A stretch of 64,000 bases of DNA from Paraburkholderia caballeronis (GTDB lineage Bacteria; Pseudomonadota; Gammaproteobacteria; Burkholderiales; Burkholderiaceae), in the NCBI RefSeq assembly GCF_900104845.1, contig NZ_FNSR01000002.1, positions 1,054,001-1,118,000 of the forward strand, written 5' to 3'. This document shows, piece by piece, positions 49,131 through 58,814 of this stretch. Made by a program: the position numbers and the translations under genes. The stretch's first letter is position 1, and every line of letters begins with the position of its first letter. The notes beneath the pieces were generated by a model. It did not search any database. It worked only from the letters and a program-made list of their open reading frames with translations, and was not told the origin of the DNA.

Positions 49131-49164
49131 CGCGGCCACCCGTTCACGATCGCGAAGCGCGTGC

Positions 49165-49851
49165 CTACGCGAGCCCCAGGCAAACCGCCGCGACGATCGA
49201 CCCGATCACGAGCACCGCGCCGACCGTCTTGCGCTTGTTCAGCTCGGTCCACAGCAGCACGCCGGTCAGCGACAGCAGGATCAGCGCGCCCGCGAGCGTA
49301 TCGACGAGCAGCACCCAGCCGATGCTCATGCCGACGCCTTTATGCAGGTTCGTCAGCGTCGCCATGAACGAGTTGTTGTTGCGCTTGAGCGTCACGTAGT
49401 CGTTGCCGACCCAGTACTCGGCGCTCACGCTTTCGTTCGGCGCGGCGAACGTCAGTTGCCAGTGCTCGGGCTGCGTGGTCTCGCGGTCGCCCCAGGCAAC
49501 CGGCCGCTCCGGCTCCTTCTGCACGCGGCCCATCTTCTCGGGCAGACGCAGTTCCTTCTGCGAGCGCAGCCACTTCGCGAGGTCGCGCGGCGTGTCCGGC
49601 GCCGGGTCCGGCACCTTCAGCTGCACGGTCGTCACCTGCGGCGCGCCGGTCGAGATGCGCAGCGGCTCGCCGCGATGGTTCATCACGAAGCCGGTCACGC
49701 CGAACAGCAGGCCGAGCGCGGCGCCCCACAGGCCGACCCAGCCGTGCACCTTGCGCAGCCACTTGATGAAGGTCGCGCGGCGCGAACGCTTCGCGCGTTC
49801 GTCGCGCCATGCCGCATCGGCGGCGGCGTCGAGGGTGTCGGGGACGCTCAC
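49165..49851 (-). CDS. PepSY-associated membrane protein of the iron-uptake operon
   Basis: A 228-residue membrane protein. The first hydrophobic helix with [25 protein letters not shown] is the PepSY_TM signature (shown in two parts, with the His residues), and two more helices lie near residues 180-225. Proteins of this kind occur with siderophore receptors and may reduce or release iron. It overlaps the PiuC gene by ATGA and is the last gene of the TonB receptor-piuC operon. Confidence 0.85.
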   Translation of the reverse strand: MSVPDTLDAAADAAWRDERAKRSRRATFIKWLRKVHGWVGLWGAALGLLFGVTGFVMNHRGEPLRISTGAPQVTTVQLKVPDPAPDTPRDLAKWLRSQKELRLPEKMGRVQKEPERPVAWGDRETTQPEHWQLTFAAPNESVSAEYWVGNDYVTLKRNNNSFMATLTNLHKGVGMSIGWVLLVDTLAGALILLSLTGVLLWTELNKRKTVGAVLVIGSIVAAVCLGLA

Positions 49852-50531
49852 GTCTCACTCCAGATACGCAAAAGATTGTGATAGCAGCCGACGAGGCTGC
49901 GGCGCGCCTGATCGTCCGCGCCGCTTGCGTTCAGCCGCTGGATCGCGGTGTCCATGTCGAACAGCAGCGCGCGCTGCGTGTCGTTGCGCACGAGGCTCTG
50001 CACCCAGAAGAAGCAGCCGACGCGCATGCCGCGCGTGATGGGCGTCACCTGATGCAGGCTGGTCGCCGGATAAACGACCATGTCGCCGGCCGGCAGCTTC
50101 ACCTGCTGCACGCCGTAGGTGTCCTCGATCACGAGTTCGCCGCCGTCGTATTCGGACGGATCGGACAGGAACAGCGTCGCGGACACGTCGGTGCGCAGCT
50201 TCACGCCGTTCGGCAGCACGCGCACCGCGCCGTCGACGTGGCTGCCGAACGTCATGCCGCCCGAGTAACGGTTGAAGAGCGGCGGATACACCTGATTCGG
50301 CAGCGCCGCGCTGATGAAAAGCGGATTGCGTTCGAGCGCCGCCAGCACGACGTCGCCGAGTTCGCGCGCAATCGGCGTGTGCTCGGCGATCTGCTGGTTG
50401 TGCTTGACCGGCGCGCCCTGGTAGCCGGCCGTCGCGCGGCCGTCCACCCAGGCGTCGCCAGCGTTGTCGAGCCGCTGCCGCACCGCCGTCACCTGCTCGG
50501 GCGTCAATACGTTCGGGATCTGTAAAAGCAT
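49848..50531 (-). CDS. piuC: PKHD-type Fe(II)/2-oxoglutarate hydroxylase
   Basis: A 227-residue PiuC/YbiX-type dioxygenase. The metal ligands are visible as His and Asp in [10 protein letters not shown] and His in [12 protein letters not shown], with the 2-oxoglutarate Arg in the latter (ITRGMRVG). PiuC genes accompany TonB siderophore receptors and are iron-regulated. The substrate is not established. It lies about 100 bp after the receptor gene. Confidence 0.93.
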   Translation of the reverse strand: MLLQIPNVLTPEQVTAVRQRLDNAGDAWVDGRATAGYQGAPVKHNQQIAEHTPIARELGDVVLAALERNPLFISAALPNQVYPPLFNRYSGGMTFGSHVDGAVRVLPNGVKLRTDVSATLFLSDPSEYDGGELVIEDTYGVQQVKLPAGDMVVYPATSLHQVTPITRGMRVGCFFWVQSLVRNDTQRALLFDMDTAIQRLNASGADDQARRSLVGCYHNLLRIWSET

Positions 50532-50630
50532 CGTCGTTTCCTTGTTGCCGTGCGGCGCGCCCGGCGAGCGCGCGAATCCCGCATGGTACGGGACGCGCCG
50601 CCCGCCGCGCGCGCCGCGCGGCGCCGGCGC

Positions 50631-52823
50631 TTACAGCCGGTAGTCGAACGTCGCGAGGAACGTGCGGCCGATGCCCGGCACCGAACGACCGCCGTCCGAC
50701 TGGATCAGCGAGTCGTAGTAGAACTTGTTGGTCAGGTTCAGCAGGTTCAGGCGCACGTCCCACTTTTTCTCGTGATACGCGGCCGTCGCATCCCAGCGCG
50801 TGTAGCCGCCGACCTGCACGTAGTTGTTCGGCGCGGCATAACGCGACGACATGTACGTCGGGCCGCCGCCGACTTCCCAGTGCGGCGTGAACGCATACGT
50901 GGTCCACAGCGTCAGCGTGTTGCGCGGCGTGTTCGCCGGCGTCTTGCCCTGGGTGCCGTCGAGCGCCTTCAGGATCGTGCCGTCCATGTACGTGTACGCG
51001 CCGAACACCTGCCACTTGTTCGTGATGTGGCCGGTCACGCCGGTCTGGAAGCCGCGCACGCGGATGTCGCCTTCGAGTTCGTATTCGGTCGACGACACCT
51101 GGGTGCGCGCGTTGTCCATTTCCTGCTGGAAGAACGCCGAGTTCACCGACAGGTTGCCGCCGAACAGATCCCACTTGCTGCCGACTTCGTACGACTTCGT
51201 GCTTTCCGGCGAGAGATTCTGCGTGGCGTTCGTGACGGTCAGCGCCTCCAGCGACGGGTCGAACGACGTGCCGTACGAGAAGTAGTACGACTGCCAGTCG
51301 GTCGGCTGGTAGATCGCGCCGGCCCGCACGCTGGTGAAGTAGTTGGTCTGGCTCGCATAGGCCGGCGCGCTGACCGTGTTGTCGATGTGCGCCTGGAAGC
51401 GATCCCAGCGCGCGCCGCCGATCAGCTTCCAGTGCTGGCCGAGCGACAGCGTGTCGTTCACGTATGCGGCGAATTCGTTCGCGCCGGATTCCGCGCGGTT
51501 GCCGGGGTTCTCGATCACGTTGCCGGGCGTCGACGTGTACTGCGGATTGACGAGCGACACGACCGGCAGGTTGGTGCGCGACGATGCCTGGTTCGTGTAA
51601 GTCTCGTGGCCGAGTTCGACGCCGGCAATGACGTCGTTGCGGACCGGACCGAGGTTGAACCGGTACTGGACCATCGAGTCGTTGTACAGCGAGTTGTTGT
51701 CGATCACCCGATCGTGGCTCGCGAGACGCACGTACAGATCGGAGAGCGGCAGGTTCGTGTAGTTGCCGTTCGACAGCGCGGGGCTGGTCGACAGCGGGCC
51801 GGTCAGCACCGCGCCCGGCGCCGTTTCGCGCGCGTCGGTGCGCGAGTGCGAGAACTGCGTCTGGTTGCTGATCTTCAGATCGTCGGAGAACTTGTGCTCG
51901 ATGCGCGCGGACAGCGTCTGCACGTCCTGGATCGTGCGGTCGTCGGTCAGCCCGTAGAACGTGTCGCGCGACACCGGCGCCGGATGGCCGTTCAGCGCGG
52001 GAATGCCGTAGTCCGGCATGTCGCGGTTGTGCTGGATCAGCGCGGACAGCGTGATCTCGGTCGGCGTGCCGATGCCGAAGCGCACCGACGGCGCGATGCC
52101 GTAGTCCTTGTTGCGCATCTCGTCGCGGCCGGTGCCCATCGACTGGCCGAACGCGTTGATGCGGAACGCCGCGTGGTCGCCGATCGGGCGGTTCACGTCG
52201 ATGGTCGTGCGATAGCGGTCGTCGGTGCCGAGCGTGCCGGACACTTCGGTGGACGGCGTCAGGTTCGCCTTCTTCGACACCTGGTTGATGACGCCGCCGG
52301 TCGAGCCGCGGCCGAACAGCATCGACGACGGGCCGTACAGCACTTCGATCGCTTCGAGGTTGAACGTGTCGCGGTAATACTGGTTGCGATCGCGGAAGCC
52401 GTCGAGGTAGATGTCGTTCTGCGCGGTGAAGCCGCGCAGGTTGATGTTGTTGCCGATCTGGCCGCCTTCGGCGCCGCCGATCGTGATGCCGGGCGCGTTG
52501 CGCAGCGCGTCCTGGAACGACGTGACGCCTTGCGATTGCAGCAGCGAGCGGTTGATCACCGTGACCGATTGCGGGATGTCACGCAGCGCGGTCGGGGTCT
52601 TCGCGCCGACGGTCGACTGCTCCGCCTGGAAATCCTGCTGCGCGGCCTGGCCGGACACCGAGATCGTCGGCAGCGTCGAGTTTTCCGCAGCGGCCGGCGC
52701 GGATTGCGCGGCCTGGGCCGGCGGCGTGGACGGCTGCGGCGCAGTCTGCGCCATGACCGGGGTGGCGAAAGGTATGGCAAAAGCCAGCGCTAGCGCGCTT
52801 GCGAGCGGCGTCTTGTTGAGCAT
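50631..52823 (-). CDS. TonB-dependent siderophore receptor (Fiu-like)
   Basis: A 730-residue outer-membrane receptor. The signal peptide ends near TPVMAQT. The TonB-box region LPTISVSG and plug domain follow (RDIPQSVTVINRSLLQSQG, NINLRGFTAQNDIYLDGFRD). The C-terminal barrel ends RTFLATFDYRL. Association with PiuC is typical of catecholate receptors such as Fiu. The start at 52823 was chosen because it gives a clean signal peptide. A Fur box lies about 135 bp upstream. Confidence 0.93.
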   Translation of the reverse strand: MLNKTPLASALALAFAIPFATPVMAQTAPQPSTPPAQAAQSAPAAAENSTLPTISVSGQAAQQDFQAEQSTVGAKTPTALRDIPQSVTVINRSLLQSQGVTSFQDALRNAPGITIGGAEGGQIGNNINLRGFTAQNDIYLDGFRDRNQYYRDTFNLEAIEVLYGPSSMLFGRGSTGGVINQVSKKANLTPSTEVSGTLGTDDRYRTTIDVNRPIGDHAAFRINAFGQSMGTGRDEMRNKDYGIAPSVRFGIGTPTEITLSALIQHNRDMPDYGIPALNGHPAPVSRDTFYGLTDDRTIQDVQTLSARIEHKFSDDLKISNQTQFSHSRTDARETAPGAVLTGPLSTSPALSNGNYTNLPLSDLYVRLASHDRVIDNNSLYNDSMVQYRFNLGPVRNDVIAGVELGHETYTNQASSRTNLPVVSLVNPQYTSTPGNVIENPGNRAESGANEFAAYVNDTLSLGQHWKLIGGARWDRFQAHIDNTVSAPAYASQTNYFTSVRAGAIYQPTDWQSYYFSYGTSFDPSLEALTVTNATQNLSPESTKSYEVGSKWDLFGGNLSVNSAFFQQEMDNARTQVSSTEYELEGDIRVRGFQTGVTGHITNKWQVFGAYTYMDGTILKALDGTQGKTPANTPRNTLTLWTTYAFTPHWEVGGGPTYMSSRYAAPNNYVQVGGYTRWDATAAYHEKKWDVRLNLLNLTNKFYYDSLIQSDGGRSVPGIGRTFLATFDYRL

Positions 52824-52956
52824 GTGGATCCAATCCGACAGAGGTGACCCGGCCCGCGCTCCCGCGAAACGGCGCGCGAACGGCCCGGATACTTTTGCTG
52901 GCTGGGCGGCTGCTCTCGAAAAACCGAACAACGCCGGGCTGGCTATGGGTTATTGA

Positions 52957-52981
52957 AGTAAATGAGAATCGGTATCATTTC
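52957..52981 (-). promoter_or_regulatory. Fur box upstream of the siderophore receptor
   Basis: AATGAGAATCGGTATCATT (52961-52979) matches the 19-bp Fur consensus with hexamers in inverted orientation. It lies about 135 bp upstream of the receptor start, in front of an AT-rich stretch, and should repress the receptor-piuC-PepSY operon when iron is plentiful. Confidence 0.8.
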
Positions 52982-53437
52982 ATGTGTTTCTTTTTGTTTC
53001 AACCTCATGGAACTTTTAAACAACACTGGAGTTGTTTCAGAAAATTACCTAAATGGAAGTATTTTGTAATTTATAGATCGAATAACGTAATTATTTAGAA
53101 AGCTTTTTAAGCTCCTTTTCGACGCTTTCTGCCGGACTTCCTTCGCGACGGCAACGGCCGGCACTATCCGGCATCCGTTTCATTCCACGTGGTGGATAGC
53201 TGCTTCTTCATTCATCCGGATACCGAAGTTTCCGGAGATTGCCCCGATGCCTGCACCGCGCTTTCATCTGTCGGCATGAAGCGCACATCGGGCGCGAGCC
53301 CGCCAGTTATGCGTTCTGGCTCGCCCCGCCCGGTTTCGACATAGCTCCTATAATGGCCCGGCAGCCGCATCGCAGCGTGCCGGCGGGTGGCTGAGCTTCG
53401 CGGAAACCATGAATCGCTTTTAACCCGAGAGCCGCTC
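52982..53437. promoter_or_regulatory. AT-rich stretch and porin upstream region
   Basis: Bases 52980-53110 are the most AT-rich part of the window (many A and T runs) and hold no supported gene. They probably supply upstream promoter DNA for the Fur-controlled operon, and possibly for the porin. The remainder to 53437 is ordinary GC-rich sequence. No terminator or clear operator other than the Fur box was seen. Confidence 0.45.
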
Positions 53438-54556
53438 ATGAAACTGCGCAAAACCCGCAACACCGTTCTCGCCGCGTTGCTCGCGGCCGGACCCGCCGCC
53501 GCCTCCGCCCAATCGAGCGTCACGCTGTATGGCCGCCTCGACGGCGGCATCGAATACCTGAACCACATCGCGAACGGCAACGGCGGCAGCTCGTCCCGCT
53601 GGAGCGCCGAAGGCGGCGACTGGGGCACCAGCATGCTCGGCCTGCGCGGCGCCGAAGACCTCGGCGGCGGCCTCTCCGCGCTGTTCAACCTGGAAACCGC
53701 GTTGCAGATAATGAACGGCACGACCGGCGGCGGCCGCCTGTTCTCGCGGCGCGCCTACGTCGGCCTGAAAGACGAAACGTGGGGGCAATTGCAGGCCGGC
53801 CGCAACCTGTTCATCGACAGCGACGGCGTATGGGAATTCGATCCGTTCGTGCAGCAGGCGGTGTCGTCCGCGTCGCTCGTGCGCGGCCGCAACTGGCAGC
53901 AGACCAGCAACAACGTCGAATATCACAGCCCGGTCTTTCACGGTTTCGACGTGCAGGGGCAATACGCGTTCGGCAACCAGCCGGGCAACTTCAACGCGGG
54001 CGCGCCCGGCGAGTTCGGCCGCTCGAACGGCATCATGCTCAGTTATCACTCGAACCTGTTCGACCTGCGCGGCATCTACGACGAACTGCGCGATTCGAGC
54101 GGCCGGCTGAGCAACATCTTCACCGCATCGCGCGAATACTTCGTCGGCGCGAACGTGCGCGTGCAGAAGTTCAAGATCCAGGCGGCCTATACGCACTACG
54201 CGGCGCCCGATACGCCGACCGGCCTCGCCGACAGCGCCGATCACTACTGGCTCGGCGCGACCTACCAGGCGACGGCGAACTGGGCCGTCACCGCGGCGGG
54301 CTTCTACATCAGGGTCGGGGACGGCGAAGGCGACGTGGCGCACGATCCGTCGAGCCACGCGATGCTGTACGCGCTCGGCACGACCTACAACCTGAGCCGC
54401 CGCACGTTCCTGTACGGCACGGTCGCCTATGTGCGCAACAGCGCGAACGGCACGTTCTCGGTGTTCGCGACGCCGCGCGATGCGGACCCGGGCACGAGTC
54501 CGATGGCCGGCCAGTCGCAGACCGGCGCTTACGTCGGGATGATGCATCTGTTCTGA
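53438..54556 (+). CDS. Gram-negative porin
   Basis: A 372-residue trimeric-type porin. The signal peptide ends at ASAQS, and the mature protein starts SSVTLYGRLDGGIEYLNH, typical of Burkholderia porins. It has LGLRGAEDLGGGLSALFNLE, an FSRRAYVGLKD segment, and ends GAYVGMMHLF with the terminal Phe. It forms a diffusion channel in the outer membrane. Confidence 0.93.
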   Translation: MKLRKTRNTVLAALLAAGPAAASAQSSVTLYGRLDGGIEYLNHIANGNGGSSSRWSAEGGDWGTSMLGLRGAEDLGGGLSALFNLETALQIMNGTTGGGRLFSRRAYVGLKDETWGQLQAGRNLFIDSDGVWEFDPFVQQAVSSASLVRGRNWQQTSNNVEYHSPVFHGFDVQGQYAFGNQPGNFNAGAPGEFGRSNGIMLSYHSNLFDLRGIYDELRDSSGRLSNIFTASREYFVGANVRVQKFKIQAAYTHYAAPDTPTGLADSADHYWLGATYQATANWAVTAAGFYIRVGDGEGDVAHDPSSHAMLYALGTTYNLSRRTFLYGTVAYVRNSANGTFSVFATPRDADPGTSPMAGQSQTGAYVGMMHLF

Positions 54557-55105
54557 TGCGCCGGCGTCTGTCGCTGCGAGCGGATTCGATCAGTAATACC
54601 GAGCATCGGCGCGCCGATCTACGTGGCGCGATGCGCAGCGAGCCGATGCACGACGAACCGCGCCGGTTATCCCCAACTTCTGTTCAGAACGCTGTGGGTA
54701 ACCGCTGGAGACCCGGGCCAACGCGTTGATGCAAAACGGTTATCGCGCGGCGCTCAATTCGTGTCGCGCAAGCGGCAGCGACGGCGCGATCTTGTCCACA
54801 AAAATTGTTCACAGCCCTGTGGGCAACGCCTGGAAAACCCCCGCATGTCCTTGATGCAAAACGGATCGCAAGGCCGCGACGCATTGCAGGCAGGCCATGC
54901 GCGGCGCGAGGTTGTCCACAGTTTTGGTGGACAAGCCTGTGAACAGTCCGGCTGATTCGTCTCCATCGCCTTGACGCGCAACGCTTTTTTGCAGATGCCC
55001 GGAAATACCCTTACCGGCAAAACCCTAAAGTCGCCAGGGGAAATGCCGTTAAGAATTGACGGCATTGTCGGGCCGCCCGCACGGCCCACCCTTGCAAGGA
55101 ACCTC
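54557..55105. other. Intergenic region with DnaA-box-like repeats
   Basis: 549 bp between the porin and the Aer-like receptor. It contains three imperfect direct repeats of about 120 bp that each begin with a DnaA-box-like nonamer (see the repeat feature). A terminator for the porin was not found. A ribosome-binding site AAGGA lies just before the receptor ATG. Confidence 0.6.
54667..55000. repeat. Three tandem about 120-bp repeats starting with TTATCCCCA/TTGTCCACA
   Basis: Units begin at 54667 (TTATCCCCA), 54792 (TTGTCCACA) and 54912 (TTGTCCACA), spaced 125 and 120 bp. All share a following block like GTTCA-A-G-CTGTG-G-AAC. The first two also share TTGATGCAAAACGG (at about 54727 and 54852); the third keeps a diverged form. 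In the third, TTGTCCAC and GTGGACAA form a perfect hairpin. TTATCCACA is the DnaA-box consensus, and these differ by one base. Confidence 0.8.
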
Positions 55106-56731
55106 ATGCGCAACAACCAGCCTGTCTCACAGCAGGAATACGACTATCCGGCTGACCAGATGCTCGTCTCGGCGACCGACCTGAAAGGCCGCATCCAGTA
55201 CTGCAATCCCGCTTTCGTCTCCGTATCCGGCTACACGAAGGAAGAACTGATCGGCGAGCCGCACAACATCATCCGTCACCCGGACATGCCGCGCGAAGCG
55301 TTCGCGGACATGTGGGACACGATACGCGCGGGCCGCCCATGGACCGCGCTCGTGAAGAACCGCCGCAAGAACGGCGACCACTACTGGGTCCGCGCGAACG
55401 TCACGCCGGTCGCGGAGCGCGGCCAGGTGGTCGGTTATCTGAGCGTGCGCGTGAAGCCGTCGCGCGACGAGATCCGCAGCGCCGAGGGGCTGTACACGAA
55501 GCTGCGCGAAGGCCGTCTGCGCGGCCACCAGCTACGCCGCGGCGAAGTCGTGCGCACCGGTGCCGCCGGCGCGATCGCGTCGCTGCTGCGCATCCCGGTC
55601 GCGACGCGCGCGGCGATCGGCTACGCGGCGATCCCGGTCGCGCTCGCGGTCGCCGCGTTCGCGTCGTGGCAGGGCGTGCCGCCCGCGCCGTTCTGGATCG
55701 CATTCGCGGTCGCGAGCGCATGCAGCGCGTTCGCGTGGCTGCAAACCGCCGGGCATCTGCGCACGCCGCTGCATCAGATTTCGGCGGTGTCGGCGCGGAT
55801 GGCCGCCGGCGACCTCACCGCGCAGATGGCCGTCGCGAGCCGCGACGATCTCGGCGACGTGCTGCAGGCGCTGAACCAGTTGCAGGCGAACCTCACCGCG
55901 ATCGTGTTCGACGTGCGCTCGCAGATCGACGGCATGCTGACCGCCGCACGCGAGATATCGAGCGGCAACGTCGACCTCGCGCGGCGCACCGAGTTGCAGG
56001 CGGCGTCGCTCGAAGAAACCGCCGCGACGATGGAGCAACTGACGACCACCGTGCAGGCCAACGCGGACGCGAGCACGCGCGCGCTCGACCTGGCCCGCGA
56101 CGCGCAGGCCGCGGCGGCCGAAGGCGGCTCGATCGCGGGACAGGTCGAGCAGACGATGGTCGGCATCACCGATGCGTCGCGCCGGATCGCGGACATCACC
56201 GGCGTGATCGACGGCATCGCGTTCCAGACCAACATCCTCGCGCTGAACGCGGCGGTCGAAGCCGCGCGCGCGGGCGAGGCGGGCCGCTCGTTCGCGGTGG
56301 TCGCCGGCGAGGTGCGGATGCTCGCGCAACGCTGCGCGGCATCGGCGAAGGAGATCAAGCAGGTCGTCGAGGAGAGCGTCACCGAGATCGCGCAAGGCAC
56401 CGAACTGGTCGCGCGCACCACCGCGCAGATGCGCAACATCGACGAAGCGGTGAGCCGCGTGTCGTCGATCATCGTCGAGGTCGCGAACGCGAGCGGCGAA
56501 CAGGCCGAAGGCATCCGCCAGGTGAATCAGGCGGTGTCGCATCTCGACAGCGCGACGCAGCAGAACGCGGCGCTCGTCGAGCAGGCCGCCGCGACCGCCC
56601 AGCGGCTCGCGGACCAGGCGGACGTGCTCGACGAAGCGGTGCGGCTCTTCAGTGTCGGCGGCACGCCGACGGTCGCGCGGGCTTCGACGGCCTCCGCGCC
56701 GCGCCGGCGCACCGACCCGGTCGCGGCGTGA
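55106..56731 (+). CDS. Aer-like chemoreceptor with N-terminal PAS domain
   Basis: A 541-residue receptor. The PAS domain (residues about 15-130) has [20 protein letters not shown] and [17 protein letters not shown], the Aer-type FAD-binding pattern. Two short membrane helices lie at about 175-215, then HAMP, then the signalling hairpin ([37 protein letters not shown]). It probably follows redox or oxygen through bound FAD. It lacks a WETF-like tail. The ATG at 55106 is preceded by AAGGA. Confidence 0.92.
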   Translation: MRNNQPVSQQEYDYPADQMLVSATDLKGRIQYCNPAFVSVSGYTKEELIGEPHNIIRHPDMPREAFADMWDTIRAGRPWTALVKNRRKNGDHYWVRANVTPVAERGQVVGYLSVRVKPSRDEIRSAEGLYTKLREGRLRGHQLRRGEVVRTGAAGAIASLLRIPVATRAAIGYAAIPVALAVAAFASWQGVPPAPFWIAFAVASACSAFAWLQTAGHLRTPLHQISAVSARMAAGDLTAQMAVASRDDLGDVLQALNQLQANLTAIVFDVRSQIDGMLTAAREISSGNVDLARRTELQAASLEETAATMEQLTTTVQANADASTRALDLARDAQAAAAEGGSIAGQVEQTMVGITDASRRIADITGVIDGIAFQTNILALNAAVEAARAGEAGRSFAVVAGEVRMLAQRCAASAKEIKQVVEESVTEIAQGTELVARTTAQMRNIDEAVSRVSSIIVEVANASGEQAEGIRQVNQAVSHLDSATQQNAALVEQAAATAQRLADQADVLDEAVRLFSVGGTPTVARASTASAPRRRTDPVAA

Positions 56732-57225
56732 CGCGCGACGACGGCATCGTAGTACCGCCGCGATGAATGAGACGAGCGCCGATTGGTCTGAAAGATCGGC
56801 GTAAGTCCCATCTCGACAGCGCGGACCCGCGCCGGCACGATGCGATCGTCAGCACCTGCATGTGGGCCTGCTGACCCGAGTAACAACGGCGTTTAAGCGG
56901 TCTGCCGGACCTGTCCGCGCAGGCCGTTTTTCTTTGCGCGTCGTGGCCGATGGCGACAGTAAAAAGACCGACGCGCGAAGCGTGCCACGGCAACGAACCG
57001 GCAGCCCGACAAACATACGGCCGCGTCATCCCCATGACGGCCGGGCGACGCGGCATGCACTGTTGCTGGGCGCGCAAAAAGGCGCGAAGAACCCGGGACT
57101 CGCGTTACACTGGCTTGCCGGCCATCGCCGGCAGCCAGCGTGCGTCTGCGCTCACTGATCGAAAGACGGCGCGCGGCCGACTCCGTACAATGGCTCGACC
57201 ACACCACGCATGAGGACAACATCAA
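56732..57225. other. Intergenic region after the Aer-like receptor
   Basis: 494 bp with no convincing gene. It contains a terminator at 56898-56935, well separated from the receptor stop. The space between may be a long 3' untranslated region or hide a small RNA. Codon use in the open frames here is unlike neighbouring genes. Confidence 0.5.
56898..56935 (+). terminator. Imperfect Rho-independent terminator
   Basis: CGGTCTGCCGGA pairs with TCCGCGCAGGCCG with one mismatch and one bulge, around CCTG. TTTTTCTTT follows. It lies about 165 bp after the receptor stop codon. Confidence 0.65.
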
Positions 57226-57471
57226 ATGCGCACGACCGGGTCTTCTGGAAACATGACCCTGCTCACCGAGCATGACGACGCGACCGGGCGCGAATTGCGT
57301 TCGCTGCGGCTCGAATCGACGGCGGATGGCAAGAGCATCCTGCTGATCGAGGTCGACGAGCGCAAGCCAGGCATCCACCGGGAAGTGCGTTACGAAATCA
57401 CGCCGGCAGAGTTGATCGCGGCCATCCGCGCCCAGGGCGCGGAACTGCCGGGGGAATCGCACAGCCGCTGA
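57226..57471 (+). CDS. Small conserved hypothetical protein
   Basis: An 81-residue acidic protein with no membrane segment or known motif: SLRLESTADGKSILLIEVDERKPG is its most protein-like part (in part). GAGGACA lies nine bases before the ATG, and codon use matches the neighbouring genes, which supports that it is real. It lies alone between two intergenic stretches. Function unknown. Confidence 0.65.
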   Translation: MRTTGSSGNMTLLTEHDDATGRELRSLRLESTADGKSILLIEVDERKPGIHREVRYEITPAELIAAIRAQGAELPGESHSR

Positions 57472-57739
57472 TGCGAATCGCACAGCCGGTGACGCGCGAG
57501 AGCGGCATCGTCCGCGTGTTCCCCGCATCGCGACGCGAGGGTTAGTCGTCGCGTCAGGTTTCGTTCCGGCCTGAACGGGTTGCGCCGGGGTCGTCACACG
57601 CAGGTCGGCAGGTTGCGCCGCGCGGTTTTCCGGTCGCGCGTCGCCGCCGACGATCTGCTTGCACGCCCGGCGAATACGTCCATAATCGTTGGGTTACTCT
57701 CTCACTCACCGCCACCTCGACGGCGACGGAAGTAAGCCG

Positions 57740-58729
57740 ATGCTACATGACCTCGTCGCGCAATATGGGCCTGCGCTGGTGTTCGCGAACGTGCTGGCCG
57801 GATCGCTCGGACTGCCCGTGCCGGCGATGCCCGCGCTCGTGCTGTTCGGCGCGATGGCCGCGATGCATCCGGGATCGATCGGCCAGCAGGTCGCGCCGGT
57901 GCTCGTGCTGTCGATCTTCGCGACGCTGATCGGCGACAGCGTGTGGTTCCTCGCGGGCCGGCTGTACGGCGGCAACACGCTGAACACGTTGTGCAGGCTG
58001 TCGCTGTCGCGCGATACCTGCGTGAAGAAGACCGAACGCTTCTTCGGCCGCTGGGGCGTGCGCGTGCTCGCGGTCGCGAAGTTCATTCCGGGGCTGTCGA
58101 TCGTGTCCGTGCCGATGGCCGGCGCGATGGGCACGCCGTACCGGCAGTTCCTGACCTTCGACGGCATCGGCGCCGCGCTGTGGGCCGGCACCGGCCTCGC
58201 GATCGGCGTGCTGTTCGCGCCGCAGATCGACATGCTGATGGCCGGCGCAAGCCACCTCGGCCGCATGACGGCGGTCGTCGTCGCGGTGCTGCTGCTCCTC
58301 TATGCGGCGTGGCGCTGGCAGCGCCGCCGCCAGTTGCTCAAGAAGCTCGCGAACGCGCGCATCACCGTGGACGACCTGCATCGCGCGATGCAGAACCAGC
58401 CGCCGCCGGTCGTGTTCGACATCCGCTCGCACGAGAAGCGCAAGCTCGATCCGTACATCATTCCGGGCGCGCTGTTCGCGGACGAACGGCAGCTCGACGA
58501 GATCGTGTCGAAATACCCGCCCGACCGCAAGCTCGTGATCTACTGCTCGTGCCCGAACGAAGTGTCGGCCGCGTGGATGGCGAAGCAGCTTGCCGAAGCC
58601 GGCTTCGCCGACGTCGTGCCGCTGCTCGGCGGCATCGACGCGTGGCGCGACGCGGGCCGCACGCTCGAACCGCTCATCGCCCATCCGGCCGCCGAAGTCC
58701 CGGTCGACGTTTCGCCGAAACCCGTCTAG
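57740..58729 (+). CDS. DedA-family membrane protein fused to a rhodanese domain
   Basis: A 329-residue fusion. Residues about 1-205 are a DedA/VTT protein (SLGLPVPAMPALVLFGAMA, FFGRWGVRVLAVAKFIPGLS, PYRQFLTFDGIGAALWAG). Residues about 215-320 are a rhodanese with the active-site loop in LVIYCSCPNEVSAAW, Cys being the likely nucleophile. DedA proteins are flippase-like; the rhodanese may add sulfur or phosphatase-like chemistry. The next gene is a thioredoxin-reductase-like protein, so a thiol function is possible. Confidence 0.9.
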   Translation: MLHDLVAQYGPALVFANVLAGSLGLPVPAMPALVLFGAMAAMHPGSIGQQVAPVLVLSIFATLIGDSVWFLAGRLYGGNTLNTLCRLSLSRDTCVKKTERFFGRWGVRVLAVAKFIPGLSIVSVPMAGAMGTPYRQFLTFDGIGAALWAGTGLAIGVLFAPQIDMLMAGASHLGRMTAVVVAVLLLLYAAWRWQRRRQLLKKLANARITVDDLHRAMQNQPPPVVFDIRSHEKRKLDPYIIPGALFADERQLDEIVSKYPPDRKLVIYCSCPNEVSAAWMAKQLAEAGFADVVPLLGGIDAWRDAGRTLEPLIAHPAAEVPVDVSPKPV

Positions 58730-58814
58730 TTCGCACCGCGCCGCGCGCCGCCGTCGCGCCACTCGCGCCATGAGCGGCGGACCGCCGGTCCGCGCGCACA
58801 AGGAGAGCCGTCAG

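Noticed and set aside
54667..55000. Replication origin
   Set aside because: There are DnaA-box-like nonamers, but no dnaA, dnaN, parAB or repA gene and no AT-rich unwinding region next to them.
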